Notes: generated by a model from the sequence alone, not told the origin. 64,000 nucleotides of DNA from DATJOJ01 sp035507035 (GCA_035507035.1 DATJOJ010000074.1:62001-126000), one strand, 5' to 3'; shown: positions 48,500-56,922, numbered from the stretch's first letter. Numbers and translations are program-made.

Positions 48500-49429
48500 C
48501 TAATCGAACTCGGGCAACTGCGCGAGCATAGTTCGCGCCTGGTTCTTGATGTAATCGCTGCGATCATTCTCTGCTAGCCGCTGCAGAACGACGCGGACGC
48601 TGCTATCGCCGCGGACAGGCTCCAATAGATGGAGAGCGTCAGTGCGAACGCCAGGGTTGGAATCGTTTAACAGAGCTTCGAGCAGAGCATCGCGCACGCG
48701 CGGATCGCTCTTGACGTATGCCGCGAGGCCGTCCAAGGCCTTGAGCCGCACCCCAGGGTTGGAATCATAGCGCAGGGCGTAGATCAAAGCTTCGCGGACC
48801 TGGGTGTCGTTGGGTTGCTGGGTCAGAAGATCGACGGAATCCATGCGCACGCCGGAGTTGTAGTTGTTGCGCGCGGCAAATAGAAGCAACTGCTGAATGC
48901 GCTGATCGTTCAACGAGCCTTGGGTCTGCTGCGTGGATACGGTGTCGTATTTAATGGTGACTTGATTCGAACCGGGTTCCTGGGAAACAGAGCGAATGCC
49001 GGCGATGGACGACTCGGACAGGGCCGCGGCCGGCGAGGGAACTTGGCCCGGACGATTGCTCAACAACTGATAGGTTGCGCCAACACCGCCAGCGAATCCC
49101 ACGATGAAGATCACGGATGCGAGTGCAGGAGCAAATCGGACCTGGCGCAGCCAAGCCGCAGGGTCGAAGATCAGGCGATGCCAGAAGCGGCCTTGCTTAG
49201 TGGTTTCGAGGGCTTCCTGCAGCCGCATGCGGGAAGCTGTCAACAGATTGGGCGATGGTTCTTCGACCGGCAACTCGGAGAGCACGGCGTGGAACTTGCG
49301 CGCGGATTTCAGTTCGGTGGCGCAATCGGGGCAGCGGGCCAGATGCTGCTCGAGTTCGTAGCGAGCATCGTCGGCCAGTTCGTTGTAAACGTACAGCAAA
49401 ACATTCTGTTTGACCCAATCACATTTCAT
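48500..49429 (-). CDS. Anti-sigma factor (zf-HC2) with HEAT repeats
   Basis: The 309-residue protein begins with a zinc anti-sigma domain (ELEQHLARCPDCATELKSAR), has a membrane helix near residues 100-120 (FAPALASVIFIVGFAGGVGA), and ends with HEAT-like repeats (PNDTQVREALIYALRYDSNP, GVRLKALDGLAAYVKSDPRV, VRDALLEALLNDSNPGVRTD). The HEAT part is outside the membrane and may sense or bind envelope partners, a distinct layout from the paralogue at 19915. The gene starts 5 bp after the stop of its sigma factor, consistent with co-translation. Confidence 0.88.
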   Translation of the reverse strand: MKCDWVKQNVLLYVYNELADDARYELEQHLARCPDCATELKSARKFHAVLSELPVEEPSPNLLTASRMRLQEALETTKQGRFWHRLIFDPAAWLRQVRFAPALASVIFIVGFAGGVGATYQLLSNRPGQVPSPAAALSESSIAGIRSVSQEPGSNQVTIKYDTVSTQQTQGSLNDQRIQQLLLFAARNNYNSGVRMDSVDLLTQQPNDTQVREALIYALRYDSNPGVRLKALDGLAAYVKSDPRVRDALLEALLNDSNPGVRTDALHLLEPVRGDSSVRVVLQRLAENDRSDYIKNQARTMLAQLPEFD

Positions 49430-49433
49430 AAGC

Positions 49434-50030
49434 TCATCTCATGTCTGCCAAGGCGCTACGCAGTTTCTGCGTCGCGCGAAACAATGTGTTCTTGGCAGTT
49501 TCTTCCGTGGTGTTCAAAACTTCACCGACCGTGCGCAATTTCAATCCGTGATAATGCTTCAATTCAAAAACCATGCGCTCGCGCGGAGTCAACTTATCGA
49601 GCGCCTTGCTGATGCGGCCACCCAACTCCCGGCGCATCAGATCGCGCTCGGGATTCGCTCCGGCCCGCGCATCCGGAACTTGCTCGAGCACATCGTACTG
49701 CTCACCACTGGGATCGGTCGCCACTGGCGCGTCTTCCTTGCGCACCTGTTTTTTGCGCAGGTGATCGAGACAAAGATTCGTCACGATCCGATAGATCCAA
49801 GTATAAAAAGAGCACTCGAAGCGAAAGTTCGCGACACTCTTATACGCCTTCAGGAACGCTTCCTGATAAATGTCCTGGGCTTCATGTTCCGATCCGGTGA
49901 GGTGCATGGCCAGCCGGAGTACCGCCTGGTCGTAATGGCGCACCAATTCTTCGAAGGCGGCGCGGTTGCCGCGTTGCGCCTCGCGCACCAGCATGGTGTC
50001 GTCAATGCGGCCTAGACTATGCCCAGCCAT
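49434..50030 (-). CDS. ECF-family RNA polymerase sigma factor
   Basis: From ATG 50030 the protein has 198 residues with region 2 (AAFEELVRHYDQAVLRLAMH, SEHEAQDIYQEAFLKAYKSV, FYTWIYRIVTNLCLDHLRKK) and region 4 (LTPRERMVFELKHYHGLKLR, EVLNTTEETAKNTLFRATQK). ATG 50030 follows a GGGGCC stretch; a further in-frame start at 50141 would add a disordered leader. It heads the second sigma/anti-sigma/DUF4097/PDZ module. Confidence 0.92.
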   Translation of the reverse strand: MAGHSLGRIDDTMLVREAQRGNRAAFEELVRHYDQAVLRLAMHLTGSEHEAQDIYQEAFLKAYKSVANFRFECSFYTWIYRIVTNLCLDHLRKKQVRKEDAPVATDPSGEQYDVLEQVPDARAGANPERDLMRRELGGRISKALDKLTPRERMVFELKHYHGLKLRTVGEVLNTTEETAKNTLFRATQKLRSALADMR

Positions 50031-50503
50031 AGGGCCCCGAGATGGGGGGCTCTGGGTCCTTCCAGCTTCGTCGTTTTGCCACCGTTCCCGGAGGGAACAT
50101 TCGCCAACCGTAAATGGTACCGCCCAAGCGTCGGCCGGCATATAGTTTGTTGTCCTCGACTGCGCCGGGCGCCCTTGCCGTTGCTTTTATCTTCCCGGCT
50201 GCCATAGCTATGGACGTATCAGGATGAGAACCGTGAGCAGGATTATAGGGATATGGAAGCATACTTGCAGACAGAGACAGGCTGTAAGGGTTTGAGAGAA
50301 GGCGGGTTATAGACGCATGCCGTTTTGGCGCGGGACGACCGCGGGTGCTCCACTCAAGCCAACACCGGGCCTGAGCGGCCACCGGTCCAACTAGTCTAAA
50401 TGGCGTGAGCGCCGTTTCCCCGAACCCAGGCATGATGAGCGTAATCGGATATCACGCCAACCACCGTGGCATTTGGCTCGGCAGTCGGATACGATTGCGC
50501 TCG
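50031..50503. other. Promoter region between divergent genes, no gene seen
   Basis: The region should hold the promoter of the second ECF module on the minus strand. No consensus boxes or strong repeats are visible. A plus-strand frame from 50405 continues into the small membrane protein, but its first 33 residues look non-coding. Confidence 0.35.
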
Positions 50504-50770
50504 ATGCATAAGAGCAAAGGCAACGCTAACAGCCGTTTCGGGCGGATCAAGGCCGTGAGCGCAGGTCTCATTCTCGTCGCTGTCGGAAGCTTGCGTATGA
50601 TCCGAGGTGTGCAGGTTGTGACCCATTGGACTGGCCAGCCAATGTTTTCGTGGGGATTCGTCGCAGCCGGAATCGTCTGCATACTTTCTGCTCTGGTTCC
50701 TGCGTCATGGATCGCTAGGGCGGCTCAGCTACCTACTGGAAAGGGAAAGTTGGATAAACATTCACGATGA
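50504..50770 (+). CDS. Small two-helix membrane protein
   Basis: From ATG 50504 the 88-residue product has two membrane helices (AVSAGLILVAVGSLRMIRG and WGFVAAGIVCILSALVPASW) and charged ends. The frame is open further upstream to 50405. No ribosome site is obvious. I recognise no family. Confidence 0.45.
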   Translation: MHKSKGNANSRFGRIKAVSAGLILVAVGSLRMIRGVQVVTHWTGQPMFSWGFVAAGIVCILSALVPASWIARAAQLPTGKGKLDKHSR

Positions 50771-50830
50771 GTGCTATGGCGATGTTACGCCAATTGACTC
50801 TTTACAGCTCCCCACGAGGCCGACTTCGAT

Positions 50831-52276
50831 TTACTGAATCACGTGGAACGGCACATTGCTCGTGAGCACGCCGGTGGGCGTGGTCACGGTGACGTAGCCT
50901 GTGGTAGCGCCGGAGGGAACCGTAGCTTTGATGAACGTATCGGATACGACCGTAAAGTTTGCAGGGGTTCCGTTGAGTTCAACGGCAGTGCTACCCGCCA
51001 GACCCTGCCCGAGAATGCCGAACCCTTGACCGATCTTGGATGGATTTCGAACCAACGCCACGAAGGCGCTCAGCCCCATATCTAGATTGAATACAGTACC
51101 GCAGCCGTCTCTGCACTTCCGCTCGTCGCCGCCTGAGTACGTTACTCCGTAAAAGGAACCAGTGGTGGCTTGTAACAGGCTGCTATACGAGTAAGCGCCG
51201 TCGGTCGGATATCCCGCAAAGTTGTGCAGGACAGTTAACGTGCCAGTTGGAGTCATACTGAACACGGTGCCGTAGTTGCTTGTTCCGCCTCCAACCGTAG
51301 TCCCGTAGAAGAGGCTGTCCGTCCCCTGAATGAGCCCGCCAGTAGGGCCGGTGCCGCTCATTGAGTCGAAGCTGCTTAAGGTTGTCAGTTTGCCCCCGAA
51401 CGTAACTCTGAATACCGTGCCATAGCCGCCGGTCCCGCCGCCAGCTGTGGTCCCATAAAATTTACCGTCAGCGGCCTCAACCACGCCTCCAAACGGCTCC
51501 GCACCGTCCCCACAGTTTGGTTGACTGCAGAAGGTATAGACCACCGTCAACGTCCCTTCCAAACTGATCTTGAAGATGGTCCCTTCGCCGTAGGTACCGC
51601 CGAATGCAGTAGTCCCGTACAGTCCGCCGTCGCTTGCTTGCGTTAGGCCTGCAAAAGGTAGCGAGCCATCGACACACGGGTTGCCTCCCGCACAAAAGCT
51701 GTAGATCGTCGTCAGCACGCCGCCGGGCGTGATCCTGAACACGGTTCCCGCACCATAAGCCCCGCCGTAGGCTGTGGTCCCATAGAAATTGCCGTCGGTG
51801 GCCTGAACGAGCCCAGCCTCAGGGTAGAGGCCGTCGGGGCATTGGTTTTGCAGACAGAACTGGTGAAGCGTGATTAACTTACCACTCGGTGTGAGTTTGA
51901 AAACAGTACCGCACCCGTTATCTTCGCAGCCCGTTGCGCCGCCAGTATCGGTTGTTCCATACAGGCTCCCGTCGATGCCCTGCACCGGAGTGCCGAGGGG
52001 ACTGGCACCGTCTGTGAAGTTGAAGCTGTGAACAACCGTGTGGTTCCCAGACGGCGTAAGCCTGAAGATTGTACCGCGGTCGTTTGCGCCCCCGGTCTCG
52101 GTAGCACCGTATAGATTGCCATCGGTGGCTTGGCTCAGGGACGCCTTATACGGCCAAGAACCATTTCTCCTGTCAAAATTTACTACGGTCGTTAAAGTCT
52201 GTGCTGGCGCGCCAATCCCGGTCAGTGCACAGTATGCGAAGACCGCTCCAATTCTCCACCCATTTAATTTCGTCAT
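50831..52276 (-). CDS. Secreted GloVer-repeat protein with IPT/TIG domain
   Basis: ATG 52276 has AAGGAG 8 nt upstream and begins a signal peptide (MTKLNGWRIGAVFAYCALTG). Seven GloVer repeats (TIGR03803 type) follow, each with LYGTTxxGGxxGxGTVFKxTPxGxLTxLYSF (for example NFYGTTAYGGAYGAGTVFRI, FYGTTAGGGTGGYGTVFRVT), predicted to build a beta-propeller. The C-terminal 85 residues are an IPT/TIG domain (GTPANFTVVSDTFIKATVPS). Families of these proteins are abundant in Acidobacteriota and of unknown role, perhaps carbohydrate or surface binding. Confidence 0.9.
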   Translation of the reverse strand: MTKLNGWRIGAVFAYCALTGIGAPAQTLTTVVNFDRRNGSWPYKASLSQATDGNLYGATETGGANDRGTIFRLTPSGNHTVVHSFNFTDGASPLGTPVQGIDGSLYGTTDTGGATGCEDNGCGTVFKLTPSGKLITLHQFCLQNQCPDGLYPEAGLVQATDGNFYGTTAYGGAYGAGTVFRITPGGVLTTIYSFCAGGNPCVDGSLPFAGLTQASDGGLYGTTAFGGTYGEGTIFKISLEGTLTVVYTFCSQPNCGDGAEPFGGVVEAADGKFYGTTAGGGTGGYGTVFRVTFGGKLTTLSSFDSMSGTGPTGGLIQGTDSLFYGTTVGGGTSNYGTVFSMTPTGTLTVLHNFAGYPTDGAYSYSSLLQATTGSFYGVTYSGGDERKCRDGCGTVFNLDMGLSAFVALVRNPSKIGQGFGILGQGLAGSTAVELNGTPANFTVVSDTFIKATVPSGATTGYVTVTTPTGVLTSNVPFHVIQ

Positions 52277-52530
52277 TGGTGAGTCTCCTTGCGGGTTGAA
52301 CTTTTCGCGGCCCAACTCACGCGATTGATGGGATCGATCCCTGCTCGACTGGCTGCAGGTTGGGGGAACTTGCGGCTGGCCGAGCACCAGCATTATCCGT
52401 CCGGTTGGATTACGCGGTCAAGGCTGTGTTAGTCAGTTGAACAAAACAGCGTTCTCACCAGTGTGCGCCGTCTGTTCGCCCACAACGAAAGACCCAGGCG
52501 GGCGTGGCGCCCGCCCCACACAATCGGGGA

Positions 52531-52983
52531 CTACTCTGCTGCTTCTTTCTCGATCACCACTTTTAAGTGCGCGGTCACGTCCTTATGCAGCTTGATGGGG
52601 ACGGTGAACTCGCCCAGCGTGCGCAGAGGCTCGTGAAGCTGGATCTTACGGCGATCGATGGTGAAGCCCTTTTTCTCGAGCGAGTCGGCGACGTCACTGG
52701 AAGTGACGGAACCGAACAGTTGATCGTGCTCGCCAGCGCGGCGGAGGAAGCTCACCGAGACGCCATCGAATTGCTTGGCTAATTCCTCGGCTTGGGCTTT
52801 TTCCTTGGCGGAGCGGCGGACGGCCGCGGCCTTCATCTGCTCGATGACTTTCTTATTGTCCGCGGTCGCCTGAATGGCGAGCTTGCGGGGCAAGAGATAG
52901 TTGCGGCCGTAGCCTTCGGCGACCTTGACCACGTCGCCGCGCGAGCCGAGCTTTGCGACATCTTCTTTCAGTATGACTTCCAT
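52531..52983 (-). CDS. rplI: 50S ribosomal protein L9
   Basis: The 150-residue protein has the L9 signature (MEVILKEDVAKLGSRGDVVK, VAEGYGRNYLLPRKLAIQAT), the long linker helix, and the C-terminal domain (VTSSDVADSLEKKGFTIDRR, LGEFTVPIKLHKDVTAHLKV). L9 binds 23S rRNA at the base of L1. It is the last gene of the rpsF-rpsR-rplI run, separated from rpsR by a dispersed repeat. Confidence 0.96.
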   Translation of the reverse strand: MEVILKEDVAKLGSRGDVVKVAEGYGRNYLLPRKLAIQATADNKKVIEQMKAAAVRRSAKEKAQAEELAKQFDGVSVSFLRRAGEHDQLFGSVTSSDVADSLEKKGFTIDRRKIQLHEPLRTLGEFTVPIKLHKDVTAHLKVVIEKEAAE

Positions 52984-53012
52984 AAGATGACTCCAGTTCT
53001 AGAAATTCTTTC

Positions 53013-53101
53013 GCCACGGATTTACACGGATTATCACGGACAAAAACCTAACAAGAAAACCAATCCGCGTTCATCCGCGAAGATCTGTGTAAATCCGTGG
53101 C
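53013..53101. repeat. CACGGATTT-type palindromic repeat
   Basis: GCCACGGATTTACACGGA (53013-53030) pairs with TCTGTGTAAATCCGTGGC (53084-53101), one mismatch in 18. The inner part has more CACGGA/TCCGCG words. Copies lie at 54060-54131 and, weaker, at 12290-12360, 58168 and 60124. The arms would form a long RNA hairpin. Confidence 0.65.
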
Positions 53102-53107
53102 GAATTC

Positions 53108-53494
53108 CTACGAAGCGCGGCCGGCAAACGGCAGCAGGGCGATGTTGCGGGCCTGCTTTATGGCCGTGGACAGGCGGCGCTGATGCGGCGTGCAAACGCC
53201 GGTCAGACGGCGCGGCACGATCTTTCCGCTTTCGGCTACGAACTGCGCAAGCAGCCGCGTGTCTTTGTAATTGATTGCTTCGATCTTCTCGACGCAGAAT
53301 TTGCAGACCTTTTTGCGGCGGAAATATTTGCGTCCGCCGGGGCCACCTTCGCCGCGCGGTCCACCGGGGCCACCGGGACGCGGGAAACGCGGGCGCTCGG
53401 TGCGCTCCGGTCGTTCGCTGCGCTCGACCGGTCGATCACCGGACGGTGCGCCTTCGGTCGGCGCGGATGCTACTGGTTTGGTTTCGTCAGCCAT
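53108..53494 (-). CDS. rpsR: 30S ribosomal protein S18, extended N-terminus
   Basis: The C-terminal 75 residues are S18 (YFRRKKVCKFCVEKIEAINY, KIVPRRLTGVCTPHQRRLST, IKQARNIALLPFAGR) with the CxxC zinc-type form. The first 52 residues are a Pro/Gly/Arg/Glu-rich disordered extension (RPVERSERPERTERPRFPRP, GGPGGPRGEGGPGG) not present in usual S18. Such tails occur in some Acidobacteriota; the effect on ribosome assembly is unknown. Confidence 0.94.
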   Translation of the reverse strand: MADETKPVASAPTEGAPSGDRPVERSERPERTERPRFPRPGGPGGPRGEGGPGGRKYFRRKKVCKFCVEKIEAINYKDTRLLAQFVAESGKIVPRRLTGVCTPHQRRLSTAIKQARNIALLPFAGRAS

Positions 53495-53512
53495 AATGCT
53501 CCTTCGCTAAAA

Positions 53513-53637
53513 TCGTCCTTCGTCATTCGTCCTACGCAAAGTCGTCGTTGGTCTTTGCTTGTTGCTTGTTGGTTGTTGGTCGTTGGCGATCTTTTTGTGC
53601 TTGCCAACTACCCGGGACCAACGACCGACGGCGTTTC
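53513..53637. repeat. GTCGTTGGTC/GACCAACGAC hairpin repeat
   Basis: GTTGGTTGTTGGTCGTTGGC (53567-53586) is matched by GGGACCAACGACCGACGG (53612 on). Direct GTCGTTGGTC words precede it. It is the same family as 42260 and 54735 and may act as a processing or termination structure between rpsR and rpsF. Confidence 0.6.
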
Positions 53638-54042
53638 TTAGGCGGTTACTGCGGGCGCTTCGCCGGCGGCTTCCGGAGTTGTCGCTGCTGCGGCAGCCGA
53701 AGCTTTGCGGCGCGCGTCGCGGATCGCCTTGATCTTGTCGAGACGCTTCTGCTCTTCGTCAACGCGGACGGTCAAGAACTTGATCACTGGCTCAGTCACG
53801 CGCAGACGGCGCTCGAGTTCGTGAATAATGCCGCCCGATCCTTCCAAGGTGAGCAGCACGTAGATGCCGTCGTGAAATTTGCGGACGGTGTAGGCAAGAC
53901 GGCGCTTGCCCATGCGCTCCAGGTTTTTGACTTGTCCGCCAGAGGAGGTGACCGCGGTCTCGAGAGTCGAGATCAGTTTGTCCTGGTCCTCTTCCGGCAT
54001 ATCGGGACGGACAATAAACATCAATTCATAAGTGCGATTCAT
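53638..54042 (-). CDS. rpsF: 30S ribosomal protein S6
   Basis: ATG 54042 gives the standard S6 start (MNRTYELMFIVRPDMPEEDQ). The ferredoxin-like core continues with KNLERMGKRRLAYTVRKFHD, YVLLTLEGSGGIIHELERRL and VTEPVIKFLTVRVDEEQKRL. A 35-residue Ala/Glu/Arg-rich tail follows, as in many S6 proteins. S6 pairs with S18 on the 30S platform, and the genes are adjacent here. Confidence 0.95.
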   Translation of the reverse strand: MNRTYELMFIVRPDMPEEDQDKLISTLETAVTSSGGQVKNLERMGKRRLAYTVRKFHDGIYVLLTLEGSGGIIHELERRLRVTEPVIKFLTVRVDEEQKRLDKIKAIRDARRKASAAAAATTPEAAGEAPAVTA

Positions 54043-54059
54043 ATATCGTCTCCAAACCG

Positions 54060-54131
54060 GCCACGGATTCACGCGGACTTTCACGGATAAATCTTTAAAG
54101 AAATCCGTGTGGATCGGTGAAGATCCGTGGC
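54060..54131. repeat. CACGGATTT-type palindromic repeat
   Basis: GCCACGGAT at 54060 and ATCCGTGGC ending at 54131 form the outer arms, with inner CACGGA/TCCGTG words. It is a sister copy of the element at 53013. The right end overlaps the last codon of pth. Confidence 0.6.
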
Positions 54132-54715
54132 TAAGCTTTTTCTTCGTCCGGCTTACGATTGAAGCGGTTCATAGCCGCCGCCGGACCTTCGATCAAAATC
54201 ACTTTTACTGCGTCAGTTGCGACGTCGAGCATTTCGTCGACAACTTTGAGCTCTGCCTTGCGCATGGGAGCTAACAAATAACTCATGCCGTCGGCAATCT
54301 GTCGCTGTGGTGCAACTCCCATACGGATGCGAAGGAAGTCTTGCGTACCCAGCGCACCGATAATCGATTCAATTCCGTTATGTCCAGCCGAACTGCGATT
54401 GCGCTGAATGCGTACCGTGCCCAACGCAAAATCCAATTCGTCCTGGATCACGACCAAGTCTTCTTCCGGCTTGGCCTCGTGCTCGGCGATCAACTCGCGC
54501 ACCGAAAGACCGCTCAAGTTCATGAACGTCTCTGGCTTGGCCAGTAGAACCGCCTCTGAACCGATAACCGCTCTTGCCGTCAGCGCCCGGCACTGCCGAT
54601 TTCTTACCTCGACGCCGCACTGCTCGGCGATGCGATCGATGGCGAGAAAACCCAAATTGTGGGGCGTGAACTGGTACTCGATTCCGGGATTGCCCAGACC
54701 TACGATCAGTTTCAC
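54131..54715 (-). CDS. pth: Peptidyl-tRNA hydrolase
   Basis: The 194-residue protein has the Pth motifs (MKLIVGLGNPGIEYQFTPHN, LGFLAIDRIAEQCGVEVRNR, LLAKPETFMNLSGLSVRELI, RSSAGHNGIESIIGALGTQD, RIRMGVAP). The catalytic His (PHNLGF) and Asp are present. Pth recycles peptidyl-tRNA released from stalled ribosomes. It stands between rpsF and rplY in the conserved ispE-prs-rplY-pth run. Confidence 0.96.
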   Translation of the reverse strand: MKLIVGLGNPGIEYQFTPHNLGFLAIDRIAEQCGVEVRNRQCRALTARAVIGSEAVLLAKPETFMNLSGLSVRELIAEHEAKPEEDLVVIQDELDFALGTVRIQRNRSSAGHNGIESIIGALGTQDFLRIRMGVAPQRQIADGMSYLLAPMRKAELKVVDEMLDVATDAVKVILIEGPAAAMNRFNRKPDEEKA

Positions 54716-54734
54716 GCGAGAACCAGCTTTTTGC

Positions 54735-54818
54735 TCCTAGCTTTTAGCTCTTGGTCGTTGGCCTCCGGTTGTTGGCTCGAACCTTGCCAAGAACCAATAC
54801 CTGACGACCAAGGACGGC
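54735..54818. repeat. GGTCGTTGG/CCAAGGAC hairpin repeat
   Basis: TTTTAGCTCTTGGTCGTTGG and AACCTTGCCAAGAACC...GACGACCAAGGAC can pair imperfectly. It is the same family as 53513, placed between rplY and pth. Confidence 0.5.
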
Positions 54819-55547
54819 TTATTTTTTCTCTTTCTTCTCGGCCTTCTCGCCCTTGTCGGCGGTGCCAGCTTCGGCACCTTCTTCTTCAGTCTCCTGCTTG
54901 CCCTTCTTGATGACTTCGGGTTCGGCGGGAGTGGCAGCGGCTTCGGCGGCAACGGCTTCGGGCGTCGGAGCAGCTTCTTCTTTCACGGCAATCACCAGGG
55001 CTACGGGCCGGTTGGCATCGGTCAGGAACTTCAACTTCTCACTGTGCGGAAGATCCTCGACGCGCAGCACTATGCCGAAAACCAGGTGACTGACATCTAC
55101 CTCGATGGAGGCCGGAATGTCTTGCGGCAGGCACTCGATTTCGACTTCGCGGAGGACGTGCTCCAGAATGCCGCCCTGAGTTTTTACACCCTCGGCTTCG
55201 CCTTTGAGGAGGATCGGCACGCGCACGTGCAGCTTCTGGTCCATGGCGATGCGTTTGAGATCGACATGGAGCAGGGAGCCTTTGATCGGCTCATATTGCC
55301 AATCGACGATCATGGCCTTGGTCTGCTCGCCATTGAGCGAGAGATCGAAAATCGTGTTGTGGCCGGCTTGCGAGTGCAAGATGCGCGAAACCTGGCGCGG
55401 ATCAAGGCTGACGGACACGGCTTGCTTGTTGGCGCCATAAACGACGCCGGGAATCTTGCCGTCACGGCGGACTCGGCGGGCTTCGTTCTTGTTGCCCGGA
55501 GTGCGAGTTTGCCCTTGCAAAACGTTATTTTCAGTTGCGGTTGCCAT
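54819..55547 (-). CDS. rplY: 50S ribosomal protein L25 (CTC form)
   Basis: The 242-residue protein has the L25 beta-barrel (RDGKIPGVVYGANKQAVSVS, FDLSLNGEQTKAMIVDWQYE, LHVDLKRIAMDQKLHVRVPI) and the C-terminal TL5/CTC domain (GGILEHVLREVEIECLPQDI, ASIEVDVSHLVFGIVLRVED), then an acidic Ala/Lys/Glu tail. It binds 5S rRNA. Its position just before pth and after prs is the common bacterial order. Confidence 0.95.
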   Translation of the reverse strand: MATATENNVLQGQTRTPGNKNEARRVRRDGKIPGVVYGANKQAVSVSLDPRQVSRILHSQAGHNTIFDLSLNGEQTKAMIVDWQYEPIKGSLLHVDLKRIAMDQKLHVRVPILLKGEAEGVKTQGGILEHVLREVEIECLPQDIPASIEVDVSHLVFGIVLRVEDLPHSEKLKFLTDANRPVALVIAVKEEAAPTPEAVAAEAAATPAEPEVIKKGKQETEEEGAEAGTADKGEKAEKKEKK

Positions 55548-55562
55548 AATTTTGATTCCTAT

Positions 55563-56606
55563 CTACATGAATAACTTGCTGACCGACGCTTCTTCGTGGA
55601 TCGCCTGGATGGCGCGCCCGATGAGGCCGGCGATGGTCAAAACTTTGATTTTTGGCTCTTGCTGAGCTTCTTCGTTCAGCGGAACGGTATTGGTCACAAC
55701 CACTTCGCGAATGCACGACTGCGCGATATTTTCGACGGCTGCGCCGGACAAGACTGCGTGCGAAGCGCAGGCATAAACCGCGCTGGCTCCGCTTTCCATG
55801 AGAGCAGCAGCCGTCTTCACCAAGGTGCCGGCAGTGTCGATCAGATCGTCGATCACCAGACAAGTGCGGCCGTGGACGTCGCCGATGACGTGCATGACTT
55901 CGGCAACGTTCATCTCGACGCGGCGTTTATCAACGATGGCTAGGGCTGCATCCATTTTCTTGGCAAAGAAACGGGCGCGTTCTACGCCACCAGCGTCGGG
56001 AGAAACGACAGTCAGATTCGGCAGAGTGGCGCGCTTGAAATAATCGACCAGTACTGGCGAAGCGAAAAGATGATCGACGGGAATGTTGAAGAATCCCTGA
56101 ATCTGCGGAGCGTGGGGATCGATGATGAGCGCGCGATCGGAGCCGGCGGTAGTGAGTAAGTCGGCGACAAGTTTCGAAGAGATGGGGACGCGTGGCTTAT
56201 CTTTGCGGTCCTGGCGAGCGTAACCAAAATAGGGGATGACGGCCGTGATGCGGCGAGCCGAGGCGCGCTTAAGCGCGTCAATCATGAGCAGCAGTTCCAT
56301 CAGGTGCTCGTCGACGGGGCGGCATGTGGGCTGCATGACGAAGACGTCGGCGCCACGCACATTCTCTTGAATCTGGACGTAGGCCTCGCCGTCTTTGAAG
56401 CGGGTGACCAGAGCCTGGCCGCGGTTCATGCCGAGAAAGGCGCAGACCTCATCGCAGAGCGGCTCGTTGGCCGTGCCACAGAAGATTTTGAGCTTGTCGT
56501 CGGGGCGCATGCGTTGCGGCTTGCGGTCCGATTTTTCGTCGACACTCATCTGCGATTTCTTTTCCGGCTTTTCCGTCTTCTGCGTTGCTGTGGCAAGAGT
56601 GGCCAT
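55563..56606 (-). CDS. prs: Ribose-phosphate pyrophosphokinase
   Basis: PRPP synthase, class I. The core begins LKIFCGTANEPLCDEVCAFL; the ATP flexible loop region is VIPYFGYARQDRKDKPRVPI; the metal/ribose site is DRALIIDPHAPQIQGFFNIP; the PRPP-binding loop is CLVIDDLIDTAGTLVKTAAA. The first 32 residues are a disordered Lys-rich extension; ATG at residue 33 is an alternative start. It supplies PRPP for nucleotides, His and Trp. Confidence 0.96.
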   Translation of the reverse strand: MATLATATQKTEKPEKKSQMSVDEKSDRKPQRMRPDDKLKIFCGTANEPLCDEVCAFLGMNRGQALVTRFKDGEAYVQIQENVRGADVFVMQPTCRPVDEHLMELLLMIDALKRASARRITAVIPYFGYARQDRKDKPRVPISSKLVADLLTTAGSDRALIIDPHAPQIQGFFNIPVDHLFASPVLVDYFKRATLPNLTVVSPDAGGVERARFFAKKMDAALAIVDKRRVEMNVAEVMHVIGDVHGRTCLVIDDLIDTAGTLVKTAAALMESGASAVYACASHAVLSGAAVENIAQSCIREVVVTNTVPLNEEAQQEPKIKVLTIAGLIGRAIQAIHEEASVSKLFM

Positions 56607-56639
56607 GGTTTTTCTGCTCTTAGCATTTCGCTGTAAGCT

Positions 56640-56714
56640 TTTAGCTTCACCCCTTAACCTTCAGGTTCGTGGCTAAAGGCTAAAGGCTAAGGGCTAATTG
56701 CTAAAAGCTGGTTT
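56640..56714. repeat. GCTAAAGGCTAA-type repeat before tRNA-Gln
   Basis: GGCTAAAGGCTAAAGGCTAA (56671 on) and GCTAATTGCTAAAAGC repeat one word, with AAGCTTTTAGCTTC on the left as a partial inverted partner. It is the AGCTTTTAGC-type intergenic repeat often seen beside such elements. Confidence 0.5.
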
Positions 56715-56788
56715 TGGCTGGGCCGCTAGGATTCGAACCTAGACAAAGTGCTCCAAAGGCACTTGACCTACCATTAGTCGACGGCCCA
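56715..56788 (-). tRNA. tRNA-Gln (anticodon TTG)
   Basis: The minus strand folds into a full cloverleaf: acceptor TGGGCCG/CGGCCCA, anticodon stem AAGTGC/GCACTT with loop CTTTGGA (anticodon TTG), T-arm CTAGG-TTCGAAT-CCTAG, discriminator G and an encoded CCA end at 56715-56717. It reads CAA and, by wobble, CAG. It sits between ispE and prs on the same strand. Confidence 0.97.
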
Positions 56789-56895
56789 GTAACTCGTTTT
56801 ACCGCCGACGCTGAGAGATCCTTCGCTGCGCTCAGGATTTCGGCAGCAGGCTCCCACTCGCCAAAACCGCTCGCTCACGCCTGCTGAACGCCTCA

Positions 56896-56922
56896 ACCTA
56901 CCATTAGTCGACGGCCCAGTAA
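56896..56922 (-). pseudogene. Duplicated 5' fragment of tRNA-Gln
   Basis: Bases 56896-56922 are identical to 56766-56792, which covers the first 23 nt of tRNA-Gln (acceptor 5' strand and D-arm start) plus 4 nt upstream. The rest of the tRNA is missing. The copies are 130 bp apart and enclose a GC-rich hairpin-prone segment that includes TCCTTCGCTGCGCTCAGGAT. It is either a failed tandem duplication or the scar of a small element. Confidence 0.85.

Noticed and set aside
56766..56922. Integrase attachment site at tRNA-Gln
   Set aside because: The duplicated part is the 5' end, not the 3' end, and no integrase or island lies between the copies.
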